Shown here: positions 49,603 to 59,574 of the stretch, one piece after another
Position numbering within the stretch: position 1 is the first letter of the stretch
How the letters are laid out: each line of letters starts with the position of its first letter
Source of the DNA: Gyromitra esculenta
Lineage: Eukaryota > Ascomycota > Pezizomycetes > Pezizales > Discinaceae
Direction: 5' to 3'
Assembly: GCA_038503075.1 (NCBI GenBank)
Contig: JBCAML010000001.1
Span: forward strand, 2,480,001-2,544,000
Length of the DNA stretch: 64,000 bases
Made by a program: the position numbers and the translations under genes
The notes under the pieces: generated by a model
Told to the model about the DNA's origin: nothing
Database searches by the model: none
Seen by the model: the letters and a program-made list of their open reading frames with translations, nothing else

Positions 49603-50187
49603 GGATATGTGGGCGAGGATTAGAGAGGGTTTGTATGGTAGTGTCTCTGATGGATGGGGGGACTTGAATTTTTTTTTCGTGTTTTGTGGGGTTCGTTTGT
49701 GAGTGTGTTGGCTTGGGTATTTATCCCTGAATTTTGAGGTCTAATCGTCTAGAGATGTCGTAGCGAAGGGCTGTATTCTAAACTTGAAATTAGAGAAGAA
49801 TGTATTCTGGTCACGCGTGAGCTCTCAATACAACGTTGCTTTGGGGGGGGTAAGATTTGACAGCTATATTAACTGACTGGGGGAATAGCAGGATAGTTAC
49901 CTCCTTACGTTACGAATTTAAACAGCAGCTTTATAGCAGGGTTTCGGCAGGGAATAGTAGAGTGCAGCCAAGACGAGTGACGAGATATGATGCGGATAGC
50001 AAGGTATTCCATTGGGTATCTTGCAGGGCACTTCCTAACTGCAACAACTCACACCAATCCCATTCGCAATCCATCGCAACACAGAGTGAAATATCTAGTT
50101 CTCGAACCAGAGGCCCTTATCGACCAAACTTTTAAACGCCATAAAGCAAGTAATATGTATTATACAAGATAACCCTCCAACCAAAAT
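49603..50187. other. Intergenic, no gene seen
   Basis: Probably 3' UTRs of the preceding frame and of the convergent DBP8 gene. No motif stands out. Confidence 0.5.
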
Positions 50188-51592
50188 CTACACCTCTCTT
50201 CCTTTGCTTCTCTTCCCCATCCTATTCGCCTTGTCTTGCAGCTTCCTCTTCCTCTTCCCATTCTCATTCCTCCCCTCATCAATGTCCATAACCGCAATCC
50301 TCTTCTTCTCACTAACTTCCTGCAGCGTCTCCCTCACCACCCTCCCCTCCAGACTAACACCGGGCTCATCCACATACGCATCCATTTTCCTCCCCGTCCT
50401 CGCTTCGATCGCCTCTACTAACAGGATATCGTGCTGCGTCACAAACGTGATTGCCTCACCACTCTTCCCAGCTCTCGCTGTACGTCCCACCCGGTGAATA
50501 TAATCATCCGGATCTCTCGGCACATCGAAATTAACCACCAACTCCACAACCGGAATATCAAGCCCACGAGACGCAACGTCAGTTGCCACAAGGATGCGTG
50601 CAGCAGAAGCCCTGAAGCGACCTAACGAGTCGATTCTTTCACGCTGCGGGAGCTCGGAATGTAATGGCGTAACCCGATGTCCCAGCAGCTTCAGGGTGTG
50701 CGTGAGGAGATTAGCAGTAGCAGTGCGATTCGTAAAGATGATGGCAGATTTCTCCTCGTTCCCCGGCGTGCTTAATAGTGTATGTAGATACGCTTCCCGC
50801 GTATACGGTACTAGTAAAAGGTACTTCTGCGTGAGCGTTGTTGGAATCGCTAGTTTTTCTGTATCGACTTCGCACACGAATACCTCCCGTCGACCTGGCT
50901 TTCGCTCCATCTCTTTGAGCTGTCGGACCTCGTCTGTTACTGTTGCTGTGAAGAGGAGGGTTTGGCGGCCGTTTTCACCGCTGGGTGGGACAACGCTTAG
51001 ACACTCTTCGAGATCGGACGCGAAGGTTTCGCTCAGCATTCGGTCTGCTTCGTCCAGTACGACAAATTTGACCCGCCGCAGCCCACAGATTGTGTCTTCG
51101 CCCGAAGACCGAATATGATCCGCTAGTCTGCCTGGAGTCGCAATAACGATGTGGGGACGGGTTGCTAGCGAGAGCGCTTGTGCGCGCATGTCGGTGCCGC
51201 CTATGAGGAGGCAAATTTTGAGGTTCTGGGGGGAACCTAGGGCGGTGAATTGTTCAGCGATTTGGAGGGCGAGTTCGCGGGTTGGGGTCAGGATGAGCGC
51301 GAAGATGCCGAATGGGTCTTCGGCCCATTTTTGGAGGATGGGTGCTGCGAAGGCGACGGTTTTACCGGAACCGGTGCGGGAGCCGCCGATGCAGTCTTTA
51401 CCTGTGGTGGGTTAGATATTGAGGGTTGGAAATTTGGGGGGGATGCTGGGGTCTGGGAGCACCTTCGAGGATGGGCTTGATACAGGCCGCCTGGATGGGG
51501 GTGGGCTTTCGGATAGCCATGGCACTGAGAGAGTCGGAAAGCCATCTGTCAATTCCTAATGAAGGGAAATCCGTAGTTGGGGTGGTGGCCAT
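50188..51592 (-). CDS. DBP8: DEAD-box RNA helicase DBP8 (ribosome biogenesis)
   Basis: Two exons (51592-51463 and 51401-50188; 61-nt intron) encode 447 residues, near the 431 of yeast Dbp8. Dbp8 acts in the nucleolus in early pre-rRNA cleavages that make the small ribosomal subunit. The motifs are complete: Q-motif region [17 protein letters not shown], motif I SRTGSGKT completed just after the intron, Ia [11 protein letters not shown], Ib TPGRL, II LDEADRM near residue 157, [11 protein letters not shown] (TAT, as in Dbp8, not SAT), [19 protein letters not shown] and [12 protein letters not shown]. The tail is Lys/Arg-rich. The TAT motif III and the short length point to Dbp8 among the DEAD proteins. 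It is divergent from VTI1. Confidence 0.93.
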
Positions 51593-52314
51593 TGTGGTGG
51601 TTGTCTGGCGGGGGATTCTTGCGACATGAAAAGCCTTGAGTTGCGGCTCTGCTGCAGAGGTTGTTGGCTTGGCTTGGCTGCAAGCACGGGCCAGCAGAGC
51701 CTCTTAGAGAACATCTCGCTGTTTCATCTGCTCGATGCTCCATGTTTCTATTGGAGGCTTGCAATGTAGACGATGCATTTCACTTGTGAATCAGGACATC
51801 TTCACCCATTGCCTGTGGAATTTGATGTATTTTTCACAGGCGGCCGCAGCGTGGTGGACTGAAACAGACACTCGCCCAGCCACAGCCCGCCAAGCTCCTT
51901 TCTTCCAGCTTCCTGACTGACTGACTGACTGACGACTGACTGCTCTTCTTGTTTGTTCCTCTCCAGTCAGTGCAGTGCAGTGCAGTCCAGCCAGACCCAT
52001 CAGTTCTCCCCACGGTATATACCCCACGCTTCAGATTTTGTCCCCGGAATACATCTCTAGCCCATCAGGTACGCTCCTATCCTCAAAACCCTCTATCCGG
52101 CCCGAGTTCCTACCCGTCGGTTTTCCAAATACCCTTTCCGAGCGAGAACGTGGGGCTGCATCTACCGCTTGCGTCACTTCCCCCATCACCCACTCACAGC
52201 TTCCCTCTCAGAGCTTAATTCTCAAAGAAAATCTAACACGGCCCGTTTCATTCTCTCTAGCATACATACGTACCCTCGAACAATCTTTTTCCTTTTCTTT
52301 TCTAATCGATCACC
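51593..52314. promoter_or_regulatory. Shared upstream region, DBP8 and VTI1
   Basis: The gap between divergent starts contains a TGAC/GACT tetranucleotide run at 51912-51942 and (GTGCA)n at 51965-51982. The last 150 bp before VTI1 are C/T-rich, as in a fungal leader. Confidence 0.55.
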
Positions 52315-53135
52315 ATGTCGAACCACCCTCTCGACTCTGACCCCGGCTCTGAGCTCTTCGCTTCATATGAAGCCGACTTCAAACTAGCCCAGGCAGACAT
52401 CTCCCAGAAGCTTGAGCAGATCCCCGAGCTCTATGGCGAGCCACGGAAAGCTGCCATTCGTGCAGCAGAGCGTGCAGTAGACGAAGCAGACGAAATCGTA
52501 AGTTCCCCCCCATCCCCTCACTTCCGAGAAGAAGCAGAACTGATGGTGATGGTGGGGCGAAAAAAAAGATTGGTCAAATGTCACTTGAACTCTCCAACAT
52601 TCCCTCTAGCGCACGCAACAAGATCAAGCCGCGTCACCGCAACTACATCCACGACCTGGACGTCTCCCGTCACGCCCTAATTAAGTTTGCCCAGAACGCC
52701 GAACGCGACGCCCTCTTTGGCGCCCGCGCCAACTCTGGCTCTGGAGACGCAGTCGTGGATCAACGCCAGCAGCTGCTGTCCGGCACCGACCGCCTCGAAC
52801 GGTCCTCGCAGCGACTCCGCGACAGTCAGAGGATCGCAAACGAGACGGAGAATATCGGCGCGAGCATCCTTGGCGATTTGAGGGTGCAGAGGGAACAGAT
52901 TACTAACACGCATGGCACGCTGAATGATAGCGAGCGGTATCTGGATAGGAGTATCAAGACGTTGAGGGGGATGGCACGTAGGTATTACACCGTCATGATT
53001 AATACGCTTCCCTTTATTTTGAGATGGACTGGCTAATGGTGCGATAGGATGGCTACCAATCGGATGATTACTATTGCTATTATTACGGTTTTGGTGTTGC
53101 TCATTATGGCGGTTATTGTTTCGAAGTTTCGTTAG
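52315..53135 (+). CDS. VTI1: Qb-SNARE VTI1 (Golgi-endosome vesicle fusion)
   Basis: Three exons (52315-52497, 52569-52981, 53048-53135) encode 227 residues, close to yeast Vti1 (217). Vti1 is a SNARE on Golgi, endosome and vacuole membranes that pairs with several syntaxins. The N-terminal part is the Vti1 three-helix bundle (ELFASYEADFKLAQADISQ, MSLELSNIPSSARNKIKPR). The SNARE helix runs from about 130 to 190, with the central glutamine in LRVQREQI. After LRGMARRMATNR comes one C-terminal membrane anchor of about 20 residues (ITIAIITVLVLLIMAVIVS) and a short basic end. Exon 3 supplies the whole anchor. Introns are 71 and 66 nt. The first acceptor lies in an A-run, AAAAAAAG, but gives the right phase. 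Confidence 0.93.
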
Positions 53136-53618
53136 GTCGGAGGGAGTTTTTTTACTGGGTTGGTGCTGGGGAGTTGACTTTTTGTTCTCTTTTCTTTCGT
53201 TGGGCGTACATTATCATATATACGATTGGCTTTTTTTCCTTTTGCAGAAAAAAAAAATAACGCTGCAATTCTCTGGAGGGTTTGCAATTTCACCGTGTGA
53301 CACGGTAGTAACTTTTTTCCTTTGTTACGGCGGGACCGGTTTACGTTCGTTTAGAGAGTGTACTGTAGACAGAGTTTGTAGTGGGCGAATGAGCAGAAAC
53401 ACGGAGGGAGAGATAGTATCGGAGGAATATATATATTTTTTCGATAGATTCTATTCTAATCGAGAATCGTTTAACAATACCAACAAGTTCTTGAACCCTA
53501 AACTCACCACCACATCCCATTCTACGTATAAAGAACCCCTCTCCCCCAAACACCACCCCAAACATCGCCCCCCCCCGGGGAACTCCTCCCCGGACAAATG
53601 AGATTACCCCCCAGCTAC
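53136..53618. other. Intergenic between convergent genes
   Basis: T-rich near VTI1, so probably its 3' UTR. A plus-strand frame (53074-53601) crosses it but is low-complexity and overlaps the last VTI1 exon, so it is not coding. Confidence 0.6.
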
Positions 53619-54001
53619 TTACTCAGGATCACTCTCATCGTCCTTCTCCATCATCTGGGTCTTTTCCAAAATCTTCTCAAGCCGCTCCTTCAGCTCCGCT
53701 AGCTTCGCTTCTTTTATTACGAGCGTTTGGTCATCGAGGTCTTCGACTATGAATGCGTGGTGGAAGTCTTCGTCGATTTTTAGGATTATGGCTTTGATTG
53801 ATGGGTCGCTTTGAGGGGGGGTTAGCTTCGTGGCGGTTGGTGGTGGGATAGGGTTGTGGGTGGTTTTGGGGGGGGGAGGTACCATTCGACTAGGACGCCT
53901 GGGGGGTGTTAGTGGTTTTAGGTATTAGGTATTAGGTATTAGGTACTAGGGTATTAGGGTAGGAGGTGGTGGAGGTGGGGACCTTTGACCGCTCGGGGCA
54001 T
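53619..54001 (-). CDS. TFB5: TFIIH subunit TFB5 (p8/TTDA)
   Basis: Three exons (54001-53983, 53898-53883, 53808-53619) encode 74 residues; yeast Tfb5 has 72. Tfb5 stabilises the TFIIH core through Tfb2 and is needed for nucleotide excision repair. The family pattern is intact: PRAVKGVLVECDPSIKAIIL, KIDEDFHHAFIVEDLDDQTL, and a C-terminal helix AKLAELKERLEKILE ending in an acidic tail. Exon 1 is 19 nt and exon 2 only 16 nt, with unusual donors (GTCCCC, GTACCT). Without them the protein would lack its conserved N-terminus, and the reading frame fits exactly. Intron 1 holds a TATTAGG tandem repeat on the plus strand (53925-53960). A TFB5-like paralogue lies 0.4 kb upstream on the same strand. Confidence 0.88.
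53925..53960 (+). repeat. (GTATTAG)n heptamer repeat in TFB5 intron 1
   Basis: About five GTATTAG/GTACTAG units. They resemble telomere repeats (TTAGGG) only loosely. Confidence 0.75.
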
Positions 54002-54421
54002 GGTGGGTGGTGGTGGTTGGTGAGGCGGGTTTGGGGTGAGGTTGGAGGTGAGGTTAGGTGTGGGTAGGTGCAATTAGAGGTGGTCAGAGGTGTAGGTACG
54101 TTTGGCTTGGCGGCGAGCTGGGGAGGTTTTGTTACTGGTAAAGTTGGAGTTGAAGGTTCTAGTTCGGGGGTTACATGCAGTTAGGGTGTATGTATGTAGT
54201 TGTGAGGGTTCTGGGTTGCTGGTGGATCTATCCTCGGAGAAGAACGTTCGGGAGACGAGTGACTATGCATGATCTGTAGATTATAACTCGTGGCTACCTA
54301 CTCTGTAGCTACTAGTCAGGAGGTAGTTAATTCGTAACAAATGTCCAAGTGCAGTAAGTAGTAGTTACATACAAACCACAACCAAACCAAACCAAACCAA
54401 ACCAAACCCACCACCCTAACT
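54002..54421. other. Spacer between the two TFB5-like genes
   Basis: Presumed TFB5 promoter, plus the 3' end of the paralogue. A (CAAAC)n-type repeat lies at 54381-54408. Confidence 0.6.
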
Positions 54422-54984
54422 CTAATCACCCCCCCTCTTCCTCTTCCCCCCCTTTAAAATACCCTCCTTCTCAATATCCAGTTCATCCTCATCCTCCCCT
54501 CTAAACATCTCTAAGTAATTATGCACCCATCCGCGCCCAGACCTACACCAGCCATACCCTCCCTTCTCCCCGTCCGCAGGCTCGCCTATTTTCGCTTTTG
54601 CGTAGATCCTGTCGATTTCTTCTTGCAGCTGCTGCAGTTTTTGGGCGTTTTTTATCAGGCACGTGTTTTTGTCCAGGTCCTGCACCAAAACCTAGTTAGC
54701 ACCCAGAACAACCTAAGAGGGAGAGGGAGAGGGAGAGGGAAGAGAGAGGGGGCGTCTGCCTGGACGATATAGCTGTTGTGTGCGTCTTGGTCGATTTTGA
54801 GAATCATCTCTTTTACTGAGTCGTCGCTTTTATTATAGATGTTTAGTATTTTAGGTAGGCCGTAGATTTGAGGGAGGGGGAGGGCTGAGACCATTGGATT
54901 AAGATACCTGGGTTGTGTTAATTGTGGTTTTATCTTAGAACTGGGAGAGGGGACGGTTAACGGACCACGAATGGCTCTTACCAT
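54422..54984 (-). CDS. TFB5-like paralogue with extended basic tail
   Basis: Four exons (54984-54966, 54907-54892, 54826-54760, 54679-54422) give 119 residues. The first 75 align with TFB5 next door: VRAIRGILIQCDDSVKEMIL, KIDQDAHNSYIVQDLDKNTC, then KLQQLQEEIDRIYAKAK. Exons 1 and 2 have exactly the TFB5 sizes (19 and 16 nt) and phases, so this is a gene duplication and not a retrocopy. It has one extra intron after IVQ, with a GC donor (CAG/GCAGAC) and a good CTAAC branch site. It also has a 45-residue tail, first acidic (FRGEDEDELDIEKEG), then basic (GGKRKRGGD). The start follows the TFB5 alignment; in-frame ATGs upstream would add a long unlikely extension. It may be an alternative TFIIH subunit or be drifting; expression is not known. 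Confidence 0.72.
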
Positions 54985-55547
54985 GGTTTTGTCGGTTGGG
55001 GTTTTGTTGGAAGGGGGGGTTTTTTTTGGAGAGTATAGGTTTAGGGAGGGGATTTGTTTTTTGGGGACGCGTTGGGGTATATAGAGAGTTGAACAAAGAG
55101 ATTTGGATTGGAACTTTAATTTTGGTTCTGGTAGGGTTGGTATTGGTTTTTGGGGTTGAGAGTGGCTACTGTAGGGCTTGGGAATGTGTTTTGTATACTT
55201 ACGTTTGTGAAATAGAGCTAAGGAGAATACTGGAAGCGGTGGGTGGAGGCTTTCGTCCTTTGAGTGAGTATTCATCGCATCGAAGCACTGCGACGTCCTC
55301 GAATATATTGGGTTAGCTAGTGCCATGGAGCGAATTTAGTGCAGTGAGTTTTTGCTATTACTGTCAAAATGTTACATGTAGTTATGTTTATCTGGCACGT
55401 TGAATCCCTAGTGAGATTAAGATTCCAAGGTAAATAAAAAGGCTTCTAAAAGTACATTTGCTGATACAGTCTATATTACTCCTTCATGGCAACAACTTTT
55501 GGCTACGAACCGTGTTAACCACACTGCGCACAGCCCTACTACACGAA
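54985..55547. other. Intergenic; promoter of TFB5-like gene
   Basis: One TACATGTA at 55373. A minus-strand frame runs through part of it in front of the TFB5-like start but is low-complexity. Confidence 0.55.
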
Positions 55548-56497
55548 CTACGCCTCCTCATCTCTAACCTCCTCCATCTCAGCCTGAAACCTCGTAAACT
55601 CATCATCAACATCCGGCGCAGCATTAATCCTCTTCGCCAGAACCTGGGCCGTAGTCAAACCAGCATCCTCATTCTGAGCCTCAGCCTTTGCCTCTTCTGC
55701 TTCTCGCTCCTCCTTCGCCTTCTGAGCTTCGAGCTTCCGTTTCACTGCAGCAGGAACGAATGCTGCTGCTTCTTTCCGTAAGTCGCGCAGGATTGGCGCA
55801 GATTCGTAGGTAGTTTGCACCACCGGCACCGCCGGTTTTGAGGGCAGCTCATGGGGGGCGCGGGGTCCTTTGTGAGGTTCCGTTGGTGGTTTCTGGTTCG
55901 GTAGTGGTGGGGGTGTTCCCTCTGGCATTGGAATATCGCGAACAGAGGACGATGTAGATTCTCCTGTCGCCGCGAAAGTATTAGCGAATTCTCCTCAAAA
56001 AGCAGCCGAATTAGCCAATGAGCCAAACCTGAATCGCTATCCTCATCGGCTCTATTAAACTGCGACCTCCCAGGTCCCCGTCTCTGAAACTACACCCATA
56101 AAGTCAGCCCTCAACCTCCCCCCCCAGGTCAATCTTCTCAAAAACTTACATTACTCGATAACGCCGTATCCGCATTCCTTTTCACACCCGCCACAGTCTT
56201 CCGTTGCTCATCCCCCACCCCCCCAGCTTCTCGCTTCTTGGCTCGTTCCTCTTCAAGCTGTGGTGCTAGCGTCTCTTTCGCTTTCTTCACCGCCGCCAGA
56301 TCCTTCTCGAGCTCCTGTAGCTGCTTTTTGTCGTGAGTGGAGATGCGACCGTTTTCTTCGAGGGCTTTGAGCTCGTCGATCTGCTTCTGGATTCGGTCTG
56401 GGTTGCGACGTGCTAGTTTTTCGGTGCGGAGTTTTGATTTTTCGAATTTGCCCTTTTTGATCTGTTTTTGCTTTTCTTTTTTGTGCCAGGCTTGCAT
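55548..56497 (-). CDS. WBP11-like splicing factor
   Basis: Three exons (56497-56150, 56089-56029, 55963-55548) encode 274 residues. The N-terminus is the Wbp11-type domain: a Lys-rich HKKEKQKQIKKGK helix, then EKLARRNPDRIQKQIDELKA and a long charged coiled coil. The middle has QRRGPGRSQFN followed by acidic DEDSDSG and RDIPMPEGTPPPLP, a Pro-rich block like the polyproline ligands of Wbp11. The C-terminal half has another coiled coil and ends acidic. WBP11 in animals is a nuclear spliceosome-associated protein; the fungal role is inferred. Introns are 60 and 65 nt. Relatives often begin a few residues earlier, through a tiny first exon, so the true N-terminus could lie upstream; I kept the ATG that gives MQAWHKKEK. 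Confidence 0.8.
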
Positions 56498-56979
56498 TGT
56501 AGTGGTGGTGGGTTGGTGGTCTGGGTTGGGGGGAGCTGGGGGATGGGAGATGTGGTTGAGTTTGGGTTTGGAGGGTCGGCGATCTCCCGGTTGAGCCGCT
56601 TGATGGGTCGGGAAGAGCCGTTGAAATATGTGGGACTTACGGGGGTCTATGGGGGTTTGATACACTTGGGGTCTTGGGGAATTGTTTTTGATGAGTTTTA
56701 CTGGATAACCGGGATTTTAGTCTCCTGGGTTCAGTTTACTGGTTCAGCTGACTTCAAGGTGGTTCTATCTCTAGGTTTGATCCAATGTGGAACCTGTGTC
56801 TTTAGCACGACCCCATTTCCCATAGCTTCTCTGGGTACTGGTAAAAAGACAAGGGGCCGTGGACTGCTTTTGATTTCTTCTATATCCCTTGAGCCTGTGG
56901 TGTTTTTCATCTTCAGGCTTCCAGTGCCATCACTCACTCTCACTCGAAGGCCCTCAGGTGTTTGTGAATGGACCCAATA
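56498..56979. other. Intergenic
   Basis: Upstream of the WBP11-like gene, with the 3' UTR of the Rpr2-type gene at its right. A small first exon of the WBP11-like gene could hide here; none was clear. Confidence 0.5.
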
Positions 56980-57579
56980 TCATACCGTCGCATCTGCCAC
57001 TATGACAATATCCTCAAGGTTCTGCTGTACGAGCCCAGCCTCTGCGCCTACAGGACTCTTCCTCTCCTCCACATCTCCCTGGCCGTTCCTTTGACCCTCT
57101 CCAGGATTATCCTTCTGTATTTCATCCTTCTTCTTCTCCTCCCCACCAATCACAACGTCCGGTCTCTCACACCACAGCTTCCACTCAGCCCCTTTCTTAG
57201 CCTCCATACCCACCGGAAACCTCTTCACGGCACCACAAGCGTTACACTCAACAACCAACACATCAGCCCACGGTTTCCTCCCCCCACGACTATGATTCTC
57301 AACTCTATGTGTACTCGTAGCACCAGGTATCAAAAGCAGATCACAGCGCTTGCATATCGTCCGTTTTAGACTGGGCGAGAGGCGAAGCACCGCTTTCTTC
57401 GCCACTGTGCGAGCTGTCGAGACGTAGAAGCGGGAAAGCGGAGCATTGGTATTAGGGTCTGAGGAAGAAGGCCGGGAGAGGAGCTGGGCTGATTGGTAAA
57501 GGAAGTTGATACGGGCGTATATATGTGGGTTTGGGGCATGCGGCTTGCTGTTCTGGGGTCGGGACTTAGTTCTTGCCAT
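56980..57579 (-). CDS. RNase P/MRP subunit, Rpr2/Rpp21/Snm1 type
   Basis: A single exon encodes 199 residues with the Rpr2/Rpp21 zinc ribbon. The fold begins with HIYARINFLYQSAQLLS, a helix that contacts Rpp29/Pop4 in RNase P, and the zinc ligands are Cys76, Cys79 (CKRCDLLLIPG) and Cys112, Cys115 (VVECNACGAVKRFP). These proteins belong to nuclear RNase P, which trims tRNA 5' ends (Rpr2/Rpp21), or RNase MRP (Snm1). The sequence alone does not decide between them, though the compact N-terminus suggests Rpr2. The C-terminal 70 residues are charged and variable. The start gives a basic MARTKSRPQN end. The gene is divergent from the Pol III subunit RPC34, 233 bp away, so two tRNA-synthesis functions share one promoter region. 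Confidence 0.85.
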   Translation of the reverse strand: MARTKSRPQNSKPHAPNPHIYARINFLYQSAQLLSRPSSSDPNTNAPLSRFYVSTARTVAKKAVLRLSPSLKRTICKRCDLLLIPGATSTHRVENHSRGGRKPWADVLVVECNACGAVKRFPVGMEAKKGAEWKLWCERPDVVIGGEEKKKDEIQKDNPGEGQRNGQGDVEERKSPVGAEAGLVQQNLEDIVIVADATV

Positions 57580-57812
57580 GTTTGCTGGTCTTTGGGAGAG
57601 GGTTCTTCACTCATACATGTGGCTACATGTATCCACACGCATCTGTCGAACGCTTGCATAGTTACCCGGCTTGGACAAATATTTTAGACTTGCTTCTTCC
57701 ATGCGTCACAAACTCTAAATCCCACTTTCTCTGTCTCTCATCGGATTTCACCACCTCTTCCAGCTCCACTCGGGGTTTTCGATAAATACCACCACCACCA
57801 CCACTGGCCATA
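57580..57812. promoter_or_regulatory. Shared promoter, Rpr2-type gene and RPC34
   Basis: Only 233 bp separate the divergent starts. The region contains TACATGTA at 57624 with a near-copy (TACATGTG) 11 bp before it, 45-60 bp from the Rpr2-type start. Confidence 0.6.
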
Positions 57813-59114
57813 ATGGCCCAAGTCCCTCAAGCCACAATTGACACACTGGCTGCCGCCGTCTACGAATCATGTCTGAAAGCACCGAGCGACCAGCTCTTCT
57901 CCATATCGGAGCTGCAGAACATGGTCCCTGGCAAAAACAACCTTGAAGTCACCCAGCGGGTTCTCAACGAGCTGTTACGAACACGGTCGTTGAGTGCATT
58001 GACGCAGGGGAATCAAACGGTGTTTAAGGCCGCGGCGAGGGACTATGCGGATAAGTAAATATCCACCACTACCTTAGAACTGCTTGTCTATGTATGTACT
58101 GATTTGCGGCTATTATTATTTTAGGGTTAAGAATATGTCTGGCGATGAAGAAATACTATACGGGTACATACAGGAAGCAGCGCGAGAAGGAATCTGGACA
58201 AAGACCCTGAAGGCAAAGACGAATATGCACACTACGACTATGAACAAAGCGCTGAAAGGGCTAGAAGGGAAACGTTTTGTCAAGGCTATTAAATCTGTCA
58301 AGGTAAGCTTAAGTTGTTTTCAGTGAGTATCTGTTTTGTTTTTTTGGCATTACCCACTTCGCTCCAAGCCATCTTACGGCACGGAGGAGGGGGAGGAGGA
58401 GCTGTGGTATGGACATGACATGGCTGCCGTTGAAAAGCAAGACTATGTCTTGGGACTCGCCACGAGTTTTCATTTCAATTCCTAAGTATGTTTAATTTTA
58501 TTTTCTTCTTCGCAACACTCATCACTAGGAGACATGGGGTCGGTGGAGTCGAGTCGGTAGAAGGAGGGAAAAAAACGACAATCCAAGACCAACCACTAAC
58601 AATCCCTCCTTCCCTCCTCTAGTACCCTGCCCGCAAAATCTACATGCTCTACGAACTCACACCCTCCATCGACGTAACCGGCGGACCCTGGTTCACCGAC
58701 GCCGAGCTCGACAACGAATTCATAAACGAGCTCCTCACCGCCATAACTAAATTCATAACCTCCAAGTCCTTCCCGCGCCTCCTACGCGGCTCCACCACCG
58801 TCACTTCCTTCCCGCCCGGATACACTGGCTATCCCTCGCAGAACGAAATATACAGATGGGTCAAGAGCAGCAACCTCACGGAGGTGGATCTGGCGGAAGC
58901 GGATATCAGGAATCTGCTGGATGTGCTGGTGTACGATGGCAAGATTGAGAGGGTGGTCGGCGGGACGGCGTATAGAGCTGTTAGAAGGCCGGATAGCGTT
59001 AATGGCTTTACCGAGAGTCCGTGCGGGAGGTGTCCGGTTTTTAGTTTGTGTAGGGAGGGAGGACCGGTTAGTGCGAGTAATTGTGTGTATTTTGAGGATT
59101 GGCTTAATTTTTGA
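57813..59114 (+). CDS. RPC34: RNA polymerase III subunit RPC34 (RPC6)
   Basis: Three exons (57813-58054, 58125-58302, 58623-59114) encode 303 residues; yeast Rpc34 has 317. This subunit forms part of the Rpc82-Rpc34-Rpc31 trimer that links Pol III to TFIIIB and helps open promoters of tRNA and 5S genes. Tandem winged helices fill the first 160 residues (SISELQNMVP, ILYGYIQEAAREGIWTKTLK, MNKALKGLEGKRFVKAIKSV). They are followed by YPARKIYMLYELTPSIDVTG and GGPWFTDAELDNEFI, typical of the family. The end carries four cysteines (CGRCPVFSLCREGG, then NCVYFEDWL) matching the Fe-S ligands of human RPC6. Intron 2 is 320 nt, three to six times longer than other introns here, yet the exons join at KSVK-YPARK without loss. 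Confidence 0.92.
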
Positions 59115-59574
59115 GTCTGGTTTGTATGTGGAGGGGGGGCTTCTTTGCGTTCGCTGTATACATATACACCATTTCTGCTATTTTCTGGTGTTTGGGGGTT
59201 TGTAATGGATTGTGTCTAGTAGGGTACATGTTACGGGTGTTTTCTCCATGTTTTACATAGGATGACTCGTGGGGGATGTTCGCGTGGGGTGGTAATCGAG
59301 TGATATTACATGATTAGACCCGCCGTCTAAATTAGGCAGGCACCCTCAAGCTTAATCAGTGATAAAACTTAACTCCGGGACCTGATTCTCCATCTCATCT
59401 CTGTTTCAACATTTCAATTCTAGTTTCATCAGAAACCAATCAAACTAATACAGTATTACATAAACGCCATCACATCAAACTACCCACACCGCTAGCCACA
59501 CCCTCAGAAAACATAAAAAAGCAAAAAACACAGATAGAAATAGCAAACAAACAAAAAAACCCTAACGCTATGCT
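59115..59574. other. Intergenic between convergent genes
   Basis: AT-rich 3' ends of RPC34 and TMS1; no other feature. Confidence 0.65.

Noticed and set aside
53925..53960. Telomere-like repeat
   Set aside because: The unit is the heptamer GTATTAG, lies inside a TFB5 intron and has too few copies; an ordinary microsatellite is simpler.
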